DNA of 64,000 nucleotides from Lachnospiraceae bacterium NE2001 (GTDB lineage: Bacteria; Bacillota; Clostridia; Lachnospirales; Lachnospiraceae). Positions within the stretch are counted from its first letter, which is position 1, and the number at the start of each line of letters is the position of its first letter. A program made the position numbers and the translations under genes. The notes beneath the pieces were generated by a model that saw only the letters and a list, made by a program, of their open reading frames with translations, had not been told where the DNA came from and made no database searches. The stretch spans positions 62,001 to 126,000 of the forward strand of contig FOEK01000010.1 of the NCBI GenBank assembly GCA_900110635.1. Reading direction: 5' to 3'. This document shows, piece after piece, positions 16,301 through 24,354 of the stretch.

Positions 16301-16585
16301 AATAATTATTCTGGTAACTTTACACTCCAGGAAAAGTCCTCATCGCAGGATGTAAGAATTGTTGTGGAAGATCTTGCTGGAAATATAACAGATACAAGCT
16401 CAGATGATTTCAGTAGTGCGTATGATTTTAATAAATCTGTTACAGTATCTACGAATTTCTTCGTAAGATGGTTTGCTAATAAACCTCTATTCTTTGGTAG
16501 TATAGGTGGATTTATAGTTGTAGTAGGTGGACTTTTCTTCTTTATATTTGCGCTTAAAAGACGTAAAGAAGAGCAAGGACAGTAG
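10385..16585 (+). CDS. giant Ig-repeat surface protein, C-terminal membrane anchor
   Basis: A 2066-aa exported protein. ATG 10385 is preferred because GAGAGGAG lies 7 nt upstream. Signal peptide at residues 1-36 ending near VLAA. Residues about 735-1680 hold Ig-like domains in a recurring order: one type with DVTSGID-like and TFGYYNP-like motifs, one with EANFYSEDV, ITKDGKD and YTDRS, one with TITEHNF and DGDVHT; each ends in a VVDxTAP linker. The C-terminus has a membrane helix (IGGFIVVVGGLFFFIFALKR) and a basic tail, with no LPxTG. It probably spans the cell wall beside the T7SS channel, a role played by EsaA/YueB ectodomains elsewhere. Confidence 0.85.
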   Translation: MKGNTYRLSQKVMAVMMSIVMMISLISSSSYRVLAASYTPEELGSAITVLVTSDDTGLPIADADITFTLVSAEDETQIIEDNKTVKTDDNGYAIIRKQEDCTESYKLSATISKSNYIDDSTSISNANITDGNENLSVTLVKKTISADIVKKVDGLVFNDSDQALVTFDGDTSKYTVNYKLDGTDVGSTIPKAKNAGKYNVEYSVSINDGSLKPVSGTIENIEIAKKDIGITVETNTEYPYSEEGVVPFTISGVKEGDVQNYIVGTNTYTSYAEIAKIKNIGSYPVSINVSRGDNYTTFTKEFTAKIVPLDITDVDFSVAEDLVYDGEEHELISSVNAPEGTDVQFSLDGTTWTTDKTEIKGTNAGNYIIYIKANRDNHNEYTDSKTAVISKKEQQTVVTITNYKNESEDHSESNIAYTNKAENFDVNRLYKISATSDYNAGDISISVADNDGILASHSSVGAGQENLFFKESGSVIVTITVPGDDNYAEKVITTTLDISAVKTIYFDVPSPGYVNYTVDDIGVVSEQIAYAKINDTVKTAKEYENKIGKTTYSIKETEGSSASSFLNINSQTGRVTVSDYEKLEKAINDSSDGTIIVTVVANKEEKRNYRGKVLYDADSAEYNIYIKFLPSPSKAANIEGLQGDTVLSDPSYKWYVGTGTNKTTVSPDASLVDYKISNSEKLNISSFVDSFTLEDKKYAGDDSVKFYLKNKEGQITNKITLENTYVDTTNPSEINLKLSEPVENKDGVPYYDQNKVTIVFDGKDVTSGIDRFEWTYKLDKSATQASEINYPEEQSGIITKADITEISAGKYEAELLFPPNSEEINGMLSVKAVDEAGLESSVVSSTRFVVDMTKPTLNPEYTKASREVTTDKTVYYYNSSITATYTFTEENFFSDDVEIKITKDGKDVDTPSVTWTDDANFKNIHKGVFTIKADDATYGDGDYVITVDYTDRSNNKMDTYTSDKLVIDTTKPEIDFSYDSKVGDVKKQEATVTINEHNFRPNEISVTPTETYKYIARDINGNEVTVTDLQSFLRNATWSDDGDVHTVKLPSSSPLVDAIYNFNIDYNDLATNEADTKNTGNFIVDHTAPDVSKLSISYSEPITSKIISNLTFGYYNPTVKVTFTGYDVTSGIDYFTWSYARQSSASATNVKDYAEAKVTAVQDSKNKSKFTATVEMPKSEADQIRGTVAITATDKYTNRSNKLTDSGNIIVVDTIAPNMTAEYTEPDRTVGNKMFYSKDITATITVNEANFYSEDVVITITKDGKDFSGFSTSWNDVSTDKHIATIKLSAAEDGSSDGDYIISVNYTDRSSNKMTAYSSNTLVVDQTAPLISVIYDDTTPENSLQDSEGNKRDYFNDTQVATVTITEHNFNEEEVDIRIDSKDVQGNSLKASDSTSQSKWSHDGDVHTRTITYSGDANYTFDIDYTDQATNKAADYAENYFTVDKTAPTDLSVSYSSSVLDTVLQNVSFGFYNAKMTVTITANDATSLIHSFKYDYKNAAGVSSVNSELLNQAIEEATISYSDSNRTATATFEIPQAVLTSNNQFNGTVDFTATDRANNESTSYDDTKRIVVDNISPNANVSYNTPVNVEGGTSYYDDSITATVTINEANFYSEDVQISVTKDGGSYPVSAGWSNNSTDTHVGTFTMTEDGEYHVSITYTDKSRNAMATYTSETLIIDTDANAKDPIIRINKKDDIDGTSYKNECVPSVEFEDDNLDDYEIELVRTRREEKNVNVNDQYIKDHVTVSDTAGSGEFDEFKKIQDNDGIYKLSIKISDKAGHERSSEATFIVNRYGSVYVYSDYLIDLISDGGKYVKSVDEDLVITEYNPDQLVAGSLKIDISADGKPIDTAEFTTTPEINNKAQIGDSGWYQYDYNISKDNFAKDGVYKMVVSSEDTVGNTPENTNYEDKAILFRVDSTPPEINSISGLENNIINATNVNVKYTVYDTIGLKSVVTYVDGNEVENITDFTEDSNNYSGNFTLQEKSSSQDVRIVVEDLAGNITDTSSDDFSSAYDFNKSVTVSTNFFVRWFANKPLFFGSIGGFIVVVGGLFFFIFALKRRKEEQGQ

Positions 16586-16603
16586 GATATAGAGGAAACT
16601 CGT

Positions 16604-17533
16604 ATGTATACATTAAAAGATAAAGGGATAGTTCAGGAACTGGATTGTGGAAATAACTTTGCTTATGTACTTGTTGATAATAATCAATTTATCAACACTG
16701 ATTACAAGGTATTGTTGAGCCAGACGAATGATATGTTTGTCCAGTGTATGAAGCTTTCATATAACGGAAATATCGGACTGTTTTATATAACTGATGATTA
16801 CAGCCCGTTTTCATCTTTATTTGCAAATATGAAATCCGACACTCTTATGACAATTGCTTCGAATCTGTTTGCGGCAATTATTGAGGTTAGAAATAATGGC
16901 TTTTTATCATCGCAAAATATTGATGTGTCCTGGGATAAAATATTTGTTAATCCACATACTTTAAAAGTAAAACTGGTTTATATTCCTGTAAATTATAGCG
17001 TTTTTGATAACTATCCGGAGTTTGAAAGCGAGCTTAGATCAAGTCTTATAAAACTGATTCACAATGTAATACCTGATAAAACTCAAAAAATGAATCAGTT
17101 TTTAATAGACTTGTCGAATGGGTCGCTTACATTAAAAGATTTGTTCAATAGAACTCGTGGAGAAGGAACAGATATTCTTATAGATCCAAGTTATATCTCT
17201 AGTACTGTATCTTCTGAGAAATTTAAAAATATGGATGCATATAAGCTCGTTGCTTTAAATTCTCCGGATGGACATTTTGAGATAGTCTTAGATAAAGATA
17301 ACATGTTGATTGGTAAGAAAAAGGAAGTATGTGATGCCTATATTCCATTCAACAATATGATTAGTAGAAAGCACTGTCGAGTATTCATTGAAAATGGCCA
17401 TTACTTCATTATGGATGTGGGTAGTGTGAATGGAACTAAGATAAATGGATTCAAAATCCATAAAGAACAAAAATATCCCATTAATCGAGGAGATATAGTG
17501 CGACTCGCAGATAGCGATTTTCAAGTAGTTTAG
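16604..17533 (+). CDS. second DUF6382-like/FHA protein
   Basis: A 309-aa cytoplasmic protein with the same layout as the first operon gene. Residues about 10-190 are DUF6382-like (GNIGLFYITDDYSPFSSLF, then VRNNGFLSSQNIDVSWDKIF). A short linker leads to an FHA domain at about 222-308: MLIGKKKEV, MISRKHCRVFIENG and DVGSVNGTKINGF are the phosphothreonine pocket. Unlike the first protein it lacks the Thr-Gly repeats, so it is likely a reader and not a ligand. It may supply the EssB-like pseudokinase role. Confidence 0.8.
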   Translation: MYTLKDKGIVQELDCGNNFAYVLVDNNQFINTDYKVLLSQTNDMFVQCMKLSYNGNIGLFYITDDYSPFSSLFANMKSDTLMTIASNLFAAIIEVRNNGFLSSQNIDVSWDKIFVNPHTLKVKLVYIPVNYSVFDNYPEFESELRSSLIKLIHNVIPDKTQKMNQFLIDLSNGSLTLKDLFNRTRGEGTDILIDPSYISSTVSSEKFKNMDAYKLVALNSPDGHFEIVLDKDNMLIGKKKEVCDAYIPFNNMISRKHCRVFIENGHYFIMDVGSVNGTKINGFKIHKEQKYPINRGDIVRLADSDFQVV

Positions 17534-17548
17534 TAAAGAAGGTACATT

Positions 17549-18607
17549 ATGCCAAAACCAAGAGTAGTTATAGCAGATGCTGATATTAATTATATACTTC
17601 CACTTCAACTAAAGTTTGTTAGAGAGTTTTTTGAGAAGATAGAGATAGAAGTAATAACGGATATTAATTATTTCAATCATTTATTTGAAACACCTCAGAA
17701 AATAGATGTTTTGATAGTTTCTGAGGAAATGTATTCACTTGGATTACAAAAGCATAGTATATCATATACATTTCTTATGGTCGAAGAATTGGATGAAGGT
17801 CATACAGGTGATCTGAATGTCAAAAGGCTTCTTAAATATACCAGTGTAAATGATATTTTTAAATCAATTGTAAGTCAGAGCGCCGGCGTACTTAGTGCAG
17901 CTGATGATGAGAAGAAGGATACGCAGGTTGTAGTTGTAACATCAGGATATGGTGGGGCGGGAAAAACTTCTATAGCAATGGGAATCAGTGCCTGTCTGAC
18001 AAAGAACTATAAAAGAGTTTTATATGTAAATGCAAGTAAGCTAAATATGTTTCAATATATGCTTGATAATAAGGCTGCAATATCTTCACAGGAAGTGTAT
18101 GCAAAAATGATTAGTCCGACGCAGCATATATACACTGACATCAAGCATATTATAAGGTATGAGCAGTTTGGCTATCTTCCACCTTTGAAGGGCGCACTCC
18201 TATCGTTAGGAATTCATGAATCCTTTTTTGAGACTTTTATAAGATCGGCACAGGAGAGTAAGGATTTTGATTACATTATAGTTGATATGGATAGTACTAT
18301 CGATGAATTTACGACTAAATTAATTGGAATGGCTGATAAGGTAGTTGTTGTTTCTGAGCAGAGCAGAAGTTCGGTGTTTGCAACGAATGTATTTATATCA
18401 AATATAAATGGGGTCAATTCAGATAAATATATATTTGTATGCAATAAATTCAGAAAAGAGATTAATAACGCATATACATCACCAGATTCTAATAGGAAAT
18501 TTAGTATAAATGAGTATGTAGAATTCTATGATTCATATGGGAATGTATCATGTGCTGAATTATCAGAAAAAACAGGCATTAGGAAAACTGCATTCTTGAT
18601 TGTATAG
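17549..18607 (+). CDS. MinD/TadZ-like ATPase
   Basis: A 352-aa protein. Residues about 1-115 look like a degenerate receiver domain (VVIADADINYILPLQLKFVR, then DVLIVSEEM), and 125-345 are a MinD/ParA-type ATPase: deviant Walker A SGYGGAGKTS near 134-143, and DYIIVDMDS as the Walker B region. This fusion is typical of CpaE/TadZ proteins that position pilus machines. Here it is embedded in a T7SS operon, between an FHA protein and YukD, and may position or energise the apparatus. It is not part of the classical Staphylococcus or Bacillus locus. Confidence 0.8.
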   Translation: MPKPRVVIADADINYILPLQLKFVREFFEKIEIEVITDINYFNHLFETPQKIDVLIVSEEMYSLGLQKHSISYTFLMVEELDEGHTGDLNVKRLLKYTSVNDIFKSIVSQSAGVLSAADDEKKDTQVVVVTSGYGGAGKTSIAMGISACLTKNYKRVLYVNASKLNMFQYMLDNKAAISSQEVYAKMISPTQHIYTDIKHIIRYEQFGYLPPLKGALLSLGIHESFFETFIRSAQESKDFDYIIVDMDSTIDEFTTKLIGMADKVVVVSEQSRSSVFATNVFISNINGVNSDKYIFVCNKFRKEINNAYTSPDSNRKFSINEYVEFYDSYGNVSCAELSEKTGIRKTAFLIV

Positions 18608-18617
18608 GAGATGAGAT

Positions 18618-18866
18618 ATGAGTGATAAAGTGATTGTCACATTTGTCTGTAATAAAAAGAAAATTAAAACTGATTTAGAGGTTCCTACGGATATTACTAC
18701 AATAGAACTCCTGAAAGCATTGAATTTCGCTTTTGATCTAGGGGTAGATATATCCGATATAAAGCAATGCTTTATTAAGATGGAAAATCCGATAGCTTTG
18801 ATGAGAGGTAACCGTATGGTTTCAGATTATAAGATAAGAAATGGAAGCGTAATTTATTACGGATAA
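18618..18866 (+). CDS. esaB: YukD/EsaB ubiquitin-like T7SS protein
   Basis: An 82-aa protein with the beta-grasp pattern of YukD: first hairpin VIVTFVCNKKKIKTDLEVPT, a helix IELLKALNFAFDL and the closing strands ending NGSVIYYG. EsaB/YukD is a small cytosolic component required in Firmicutes T7SSb. It sits directly before essC; the stop codon overlaps the first candidate essC start (TAATG), indicating tight coupling. Confidence 0.88.
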   Translation: MSDKVIVTFVCNKKKIKTDLEVPTDITTIELLKALNFAFDLGVDISDIKQCFIKMENPIALMRGNRMVSDYKIRNGSVIYYG

Positions 18867-21800
18867 TGGGTGGGGCGATGCTTAATCAGTATAAAGTTAC
18901 TATATCAAACAATAAACTATATAAAGAAATAGATCTTCCGATTGAAGCTGCAACATATTCTATAGGTACAACTGTCGATTCTGACTATAGATTAAGAAGA
19001 GATTTTTTCTTTTCTGATATAAAACTGGTTTTCATGAATGATGGTGGAAACTGGTCTATGATGTGCTCTGATAATATATACATCTCTCTGGATGATGCTA
19101 GGAAAATGCTTAATGTCAGACTTAATCATGGCGATGGGATTGATGTAAGATATCAGGACTCTGATAATACTGTATTCAGACTTGAATTTGGTGTAGATTT
19201 TGACAGCAGGATAAAGGATTTCGAGAGAAAGATAGATATATCAAATAAGAAGAGTGTCTTTATAGGAACAGGAAAGAATAACAATATCATTATCAAGAGT
19301 GAGTATCTTTTTAATGATGCTATAGAACTAGTCAAGGAAGGAAAAGAGTATTCGATTATCATTAGAAATCTTTCTTATGGCTTATATGTAAATGGAAATA
19401 GAATTAATAGTAATTGCACCATATCAAATGGAAATTTCTTTGCTATTTCTGATTTTACTTTTTTTCTCAAAGATGACGCTTTGTGGACGGAAGCGACTGA
19501 TGCATGTCGAGTTAATGGATTAAATTACAGAGATTTTCCAATAAAAAATGATTATCCGGTATTTCATAGGAATACTAGGATTAATATGGTTGTGGATGAG
19601 ACAGAAATTGAGATTCTTGATCCACCAGCTAAACCAACAAAACCTAAAAATAATCTTCTTATGGCTATATTACCTTCAATGGGAATGTTATTAGCTGCTG
19701 GAGTAATGGCTTCAATGGGTGGAGCTATGATAATTTTCAGTTTAATTTCTTCTGGAATGGCTATAGTTACTGCGATTGTTGGTATGGTTCAAAGTAAAAA
19801 AGATTATAAGAGAGACTCTTCTGAAAGAATTGAAAAATATGATAATTATATAAAGAAAAAACGTGCGGAGATTGAAGATGCACGTGAAAATGAACGAAAT
19901 ACATTAAATGAAATCTATGCAGGTAAAGATGAGGAGTACAAGAGAATAGATGATTTTTCAAGTGATTTGTTTGATAGAAGTTGTGATGACACAGATTTTC
20001 TAGCTGTTAGAGTTGGAATCGGAGAAGTTGAAGCTAAAAGAAAAATAAACTATAAAAAACAAGAAAAACTAGAAATTGAAGATAATCTTCAGGAGATACC
20101 GGAAGTAATATGTAATGAGTATAAAATGGTAGAAAGTGCACCTGTTGTTTGTGAGTTGAAGGAAGTCAATGCAATAGGCGTTATAGGAAAAGAAGATTAT
20201 AGATATGAATTATTGAAAACTTTTGTTATTGATTTGGCAACACGTCACTTTTATTCAGATGTAAAACTTTTCTTTGTATTTGAAGATGAGCATAGTGATT
20301 TCATCTATAATATTAGGTTTTTACCGCATATTGAAAATAATGATATTAATACAAGAAATATTGTGTGTGATGATGAAAGCAAGAAAGCGATATTTGAGTA
20401 CTTATTCAATATATTAAGTCAAAGAGAACGAAGTGAGAATAAAGAAAAAGATAAAAAAACTTGGGAACACTTTGTGCTTTTTTTCTATGATTTATATGGA
20501 TTTAATAGCCATCCAGTATCAAGATTTGTAGAAAAAGCAAAGGAGTTAAATGTAACATTTATCTTTTTTGGAGATAATCAAAGAGATATTCCACTGGGGT
20601 GTGATGAGATAATTAATATTTTGGATGGCGAGAATGCTGAGCTAATAAAAACAGAAAATGAATTATCAAAATGTGTTTTTTCATACGAAAAAGTGGATGA
20701 TATTAAAATTAAAAAGATGTCAAAGATTTTGGCACCTATACAAACAGATGAGGTTTCTCTAGAAGGAAGTTTGACAAAGAATATAAATTTGTTTGAACTG
20801 CTTAATATTTTTGGAGTTGAAGATCTCGATTTAAAGGAAAGATGGTCAAATACAGAAGTATATAAATCAATAAGTGTTCCGCTGGGAGTATCTAAAACCG
20901 GAATTGTGTATTTAGATTTACATGATAAAGCACATGGACCACATGGACTTGTTGCAGGTACGACCGGTTCTGGAAAATCAGAAATACTTCAAACATTTAT
21001 TCTATCGATTGCAACATATTTCCACCCATATGAGGTTGCCTTTTTAATAATAGATTTTAAGGGAGGAGGAATGGTTAATCAGTTCCGTGACCTTCCACAT
21101 CTTCTAGGCGCAATCACTAACATTGATGGAAAAGAAATTGATAGATCTCTTAAATCTATCAAGGCAGAACTTCAAAAACGGCAAAGATTATTTGCAGAAG
21201 CTGATGTTAATCACATTGATTTATACATAAAAAAATATAAATCTGGGGCATCAATTGAACCATTACCTCATTTAATAATAATTGTAGACGAGTTTGCTGA
21301 GTTAAAGGCAGAGCAACCTGATTTTATGAAAGAGTTAATTTCAACTGCTCGAATTGGTAGAAGTTTGGGTGTTCATCTGATTTTGGCAACTCAAAAACCT
21401 GCTGGACAGGTAGATGATCAGATTTGGAGTAATTCTAGATTTAAATTGTGTCTTAAAGTTCAAGGCCCTGAAGATAGTAATGAAGTATTAAAATCTCCGC
21501 TTGCAGCTGAAATTAAAGAGCCTGGTCGAGCATATCTTCAAGTAGGCAATAATGAGATATTTGAGTTATTTCAGTCCGCTTATAGTGGTGCATCTGAAAA
21601 AGATGTTGATAATGCTGTTAAACCTTTTAAGATCTCGTATGTAGATATAACAGGAAAAAGATCCATTATTTTCGAAGAAAAACCTATAAAGGATAGTAAG
21701 ATTGGTCGTACTCAACTTGAGGCAATAGTGGATAAAGTAAACTTGTATTGTAAAGATAATAGCATTTCAAAGTTATCTGATATCTGCATGAAATCATTGG

Positions 21801-23389
21801 ATAAACGTATAGAATATGTTGATTCAGGAAAAATACAAAATGGGTTCATAGATATAGGAATTTATGACGATCCTGAAAATCAATATCAAGGAAGTACTTG
21901 CTTAGATATTACAAATAAAAATACATTTATTATAGGCTCTTCCCAGTATGGAAAAACTAATATTCTTCAATTAATGATTCGAGAAATTGCAGAGAAAAAT
22001 AAGGTTGAAGAGGCAAATATATATATTTTAGATTTCGCCTCAATGGTGTTAAAAAATTTTGAAAAATTAAAGCATGTTGGCGGGGTTGTATGTTCTTCAG
22101 AAGATGAAAAGTTCAATAATCTAATGAAACTTTTAATGGAGGAAATAGTTCTAAGACGTGAGCGAATGATAGAAGTTGGTGTTAGTTCTTTTTCTGCATA
22201 TTGTGAAGCTGGCTATACTGATTTGCCGCATATATATTTATTTATTGATAATTTTACTGCTTTGCAAGAATTGTATTTACAAGACGATGATAGTTTGTTG
22301 GGTATTATAAGAGAGGGCTTGGCAACAGGTATTTCGTGTGTTGTTGCAAATGCTCAAGTGTCAGGAATTAGTTTTAAATATATATCTAACTTTGCAAATA
22401 AAATATCTTTGTATTGCAATGATTCGAATGAATATTCGTATTTGTTTGAAAGACCACAAATAAAGCCTGATGATATTGTTGGTAGAGCTATTGTGGAATT
22501 AGATAAAAGAATTTTGGAATGTCAAACGTATCTTTCTTTTGTTGGGGAAAAAGAGATTGACCGAACTAAAGAAATAAATGAACTGATTGCTGTGATTAAT
22601 TCTTCGAATTTTAAATATGCGAAAATGATTCCATTTATTCCTTCAGTTTTAGAAAAAGATGTTTTCACAAGAAATTATTTGATTGGAAGTAGTACAGGTT
22701 ACAGGATACCAATAGGCTTGTCATATGATGAAGTCGCGCCAGTATATATTGATTTATCAAATAAAGGTTCATTTGGTATATGTGGAAAAGAAGGAAGAGG
22801 ACATTATAATTTTATAAATTATATCTTGACGTATTTAGAAAATATTCAATCCGAATATCCCGCGTCAGTTGTAATTTTTGATGATGTGAATCAGCGACTT
22901 AAGAAATTATCTGAATTGTCTATTGTGAAGTCTTATTATCTAGAAGTTGAAAAAGTAAAAGAAGTTATAAATTCGTGGAACATCTTGTTAGCTGATAGAT
23001 ATGATGCTCTATATAATGATAGAAATGTTAATAGTGAATTATTACTTTTGGTGATTAATAATAATGATGTTGCTAAATGTATAGCGGATGATTATGACAC
23101 AATGGATAATTATAGAGATATGGTTTCGAAATATCGGGCACTTAATGTTTCAATCATCTTTTCTAATTATCCTAACAAGTCTATTTCATATGATGCACCT
23201 GAACCAATACAAACGATTAGAAGTGAACGTCAATTGATATATTTTGATGAACTTGATAATTTGAAGGTTATGGATGTTCCATATGAAATTGTTAGAAGCA
23301 ATCGTAAAAAACCTCAAGTTGGAGATGCATTTATCATTGATGATAATGAAGTAACAAAAGTTAAAATTGTTAAATCTCAATCAACATAA
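18866..23389 (+). CDS. essC: EssC-type T7SS FtsK/SpoIIIE ATPase
   Basis: A 1507-aa motor of type VII secretion. Residues 1-220 contain two FHA-like domains, typical of T7SSb EssC. Two membrane helices lie at about 262-308. Then come FtsK/SpoIIIE domains: the first has Walker A TTGSGKSE near residue 700 and Walker B LIIIVDEF near 803; the second has GSSQYGKTN near 1025 and LFIDNF; the third is degenerate (GKEGRGH near 1304). Only the first looks catalytically complete. ATG 18878, with GGTGGGG before it, is an alternative start. Length and order match EssC and its role as substrate-recruiting translocase. Confidence 0.95.
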   Translation: MGGAMLNQYKVTISNNKLYKEIDLPIEAATYSIGTTVDSDYRLRRDFFFSDIKLVFMNDGGNWSMMCSDNIYISLDDARKMLNVRLNHGDGIDVRYQDSDNTVFRLEFGVDFDSRIKDFERKIDISNKKSVFIGTGKNNNIIIKSEYLFNDAIELVKEGKEYSIIIRNLSYGLYVNGNRINSNCTISNGNFFAISDFTFFLKDDALWTEATDACRVNGLNYRDFPIKNDYPVFHRNTRINMVVDETEIEILDPPAKPTKPKNNLLMAILPSMGMLLAAGVMASMGGAMIIFSLISSGMAIVTAIVGMVQSKKDYKRDSSERIEKYDNYIKKKRAEIEDARENERNTLNEIYAGKDEEYKRIDDFSSDLFDRSCDDTDFLAVRVGIGEVEAKRKINYKKQEKLEIEDNLQEIPEVICNEYKMVESAPVVCELKEVNAIGVIGKEDYRYELLKTFVIDLATRHFYSDVKLFFVFEDEHSDFIYNIRFLPHIENNDINTRNIVCDDESKKAIFEYLFNILSQRERSENKEKDKKTWEHFVLFFYDLYGFNSHPVSRFVEKAKELNVTFIFFGDNQRDIPLGCDEIINILDGENAELIKTENELSKCVFSYEKVDDIKIKKMSKILAPIQTDEVSLEGSLTKNINLFELLNIFGVEDLDLKERWSNTEVYKSISVPLGVSKTGIVYLDLHDKAHGPHGLVAGTTGSGKSEILQTFILSIATYFHPYEVAFLIIDFKGGGMVNQFRDLPHLLGAITNIDGKEIDRSLKSIKAELQKRQRLFAEADVNHIDLYIKKYKSGASIEPLPHLIIIVDEFAELKAEQPDFMKELISTARIGRSLGVHLILATQKPAGQVDDQIWSNSRFKLCLKVQGPEDSNEVLKSPLAAEIKEPGRAYLQVGNNEIFELFQSAYSGASEKDVDNAVKPFKISYVDITGKRSIIFEEKPIKDSKIGRTQLEAIVDKVNLYCKDNSISKLSDICMKSLDKRIEYVDSGKIQNGFIDIGIYDDPENQYQGSTCLDITNKNTFIIGSSQYGKTNILQLMIREIAEKNKVEEANIYILDFASMVLKNFEKLKHVGGVVCSSEDEKFNNLMKLLMEEIVLRRERMIEVGVSSFSAYCEAGYTDLPHIYLFIDNFTALQELYLQDDDSLLGIIREGLATGISCVVANAQVSGISFKYISNFANKISLYCNDSNEYSYLFERPQIKPDDIVGRAIVELDKRILECQTYLSFVGEKEIDRTKEINELIAVINSSNFKYAKMIPFIPSVLEKDVFTRNYLIGSSTGYRIPIGLSYDEVAPVYIDLSNKGSFGICGKEGRGHYNFINYILTYLENIQSEYPASVVIFDDVNQRLKKLSELSIVKSYYLEVEKVKEVINSWNILLADRYDALYNDRNVNSELLLLVINNNDVAKCIADDYDTMDNYRDMVSKYRALNVSIIFSNYPNKSISYDAPEPIQTIRSERQLIYFDELDNLKVMDVPYEIVRSNRKKPQVGDAFIIDDNEVTKVKIVKSQST

Positions 23390-23453
23390 TAATCGATATA
23401 TAATTGTTTAATACAATTATTATAAAAAAATAATAAAAAAGGAGGCAACAAAA

Positions 23454-23753
23454 ATGGGATCTAGTGATGGCGTAAAAATGAGTTTTTCAGAGGTAAGGAG
23501 TTATGCAACAAAGTTTTCTAATGAATCAACAAACCTTGATGATTTAATTAGAAGAATGTATCAGTATGTGGATGCATTAAAGGCTGGATGGAATGGAGAT
23601 GCTGCAACCGGGTTTGAAGAAAAGCTTAATTCACTGAAAAGTGGATTTAATGAGACTAAGCAGGTTATTGCTGATATTTCTTCTAATCTATCTACTAGTG
23701 CAGACGATATGGAACAGTTTGATAAGAATATGGGATCAAGCTGGAGAAAGTAA
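23454..23753 (+). CDS. WXG100-family T7SS substrate (EsxA-like)
   Basis: A 99-aa helical hairpin protein. The turn carries the WxG motif (AGWNGDAATGF, Trp near residue 46), and the C-terminal helix is polar. Both features are hallmarks of the ESAT-6/WXG100 family, secreted as dimers and needed to activate EssC. A perfect AAAGGAGG site precedes the ATG, suggesting high expression. It lies 64 bp after essC and before a stable hairpin (23775-23800). It is the only WXG100 gene in the window. Confidence 0.95.
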   Translation: MGSSDGVKMSFSEVRSYATKFSNESTNLDDLIRRMYQYVDALKAGWNGDAATGFEEKLNSLKSGFNETKQVIADISSNLSTSADDMEQFDKNMGSSWRK

Positions 23754-23774
23754 CCATTTGTTTTCTGTTATAAA

Positions 23775-23800
23775 GGGACAGTATATATTTATACTGTCCC
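23775..23800 (+). other. stable hairpin after the WXG100 gene
   Basis: Perfect 11-bp stem GGGACAGTATA (23775-23785) / TATACTGTCCC (23790-23800) with a 4-nt loop. No run of T's follows, so it is a poor intrinsic terminator. Its position 21 bp after the WXG100 stop suits an mRNA-stabilising or processing hairpin that would raise substrate levels over the motor genes. Confidence 0.6.
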
Positions 23801-23844
23801 CGATATAACAATTCTATATCTATATTCTATTAATATAAACAAAT

Positions 23845-23874
23845 TTGTATTAAGGATGTAGGTCAGAATACAAT
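23845..23874 (+). promoter_or_regulatory. possible promoter of the LXG toxin module
   Basis: TTGTAT (23845-23850), 18-bp gap, TACAAT (23869-23874), 27 bp before the ATG of the first LXG-partner gene. The match is moderate. With the 148-bp gap after the WXG100 gene it suggests the toxin module could be transcribed separately from the riboswitch-led operon. Confidence 0.35.
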
Positions 23875-23901
23875 GTTATAATTGTTTGGAGGGATATAGT
23901 T

Positions 23902-24336
23902 ATGGCAGATGATGAAAAGAAGAGACAGGCCGATTTAAAAAGCGCGCGGAGTCAAAAATCATATAAGGAGCAGCAACTCAGTGCTGCAAAGAAAAAGAAT
24001 GCCGAAATAGATCGTAAGGTTAGTAGATTGGAATCTGCAAGGTCAAAAATCAAAACACAAAGAAGCAATTATTCGGATATAAAACGAGAAACTAGAAGCG
24101 AGTTGAAGGATAAACTCCATTGGAAGGGACAACAGAATTCTCTATATAAAAGTAATGGGGAAACTTTAAAAACAGAAGATGAAAACTATTACAATGGTTT
24201 GGGTAATATTTTAAGGGCTATAGATGATGAAATAGTTAGATTAAATAATCAAAGATATTCTGAAAGTTGGTTAGCTCAATTAGGAAGAGATATATATAAT
24301 TTAGGGGTCAAAATTAGAAAACTATTAACTTTTTAA
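23902..24336 (+). CDS. DUF5082/YwqH-like LXG partner protein
   Basis: A 144-aa, strongly charged coiled-coil protein. Heptad-rich helices cover residues 1-60 and 85-125; the segment LHWKGQQNSLYKSN in between resembles the WxG-like turn of DUF5082 proteins. In Bacilli such small helical proteins are encoded just before LXG toxins and bind the LXG domain as targeting partners. TTGGAGGG precedes the ATG. It lies two genes ahead of the LXG-type toxin, as expected. Confidence 0.7.
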   Translation: MADDEKKRQADLKSARSQKSYKEQQLSAAKKKNAEIDRKVSRLESARSKIKTQRSNYSDIKRETRSELKDKLHWKGQQNSLYKSNGETLKTEDENYYNGLGNILRAIDDEIVRLNNQRYSESWLAQLGRDIYNLGVKIRKLLTF

Positions 24337-24354
24337 TATAAATAGGAGGTCATC

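Noticed and set aside
23775-23800. Hairpin after the WXG100 gene as the operon terminator
   Set aside because: No T tract follows the stem (CGATATAACA), so intrinsic termination is unlikely.
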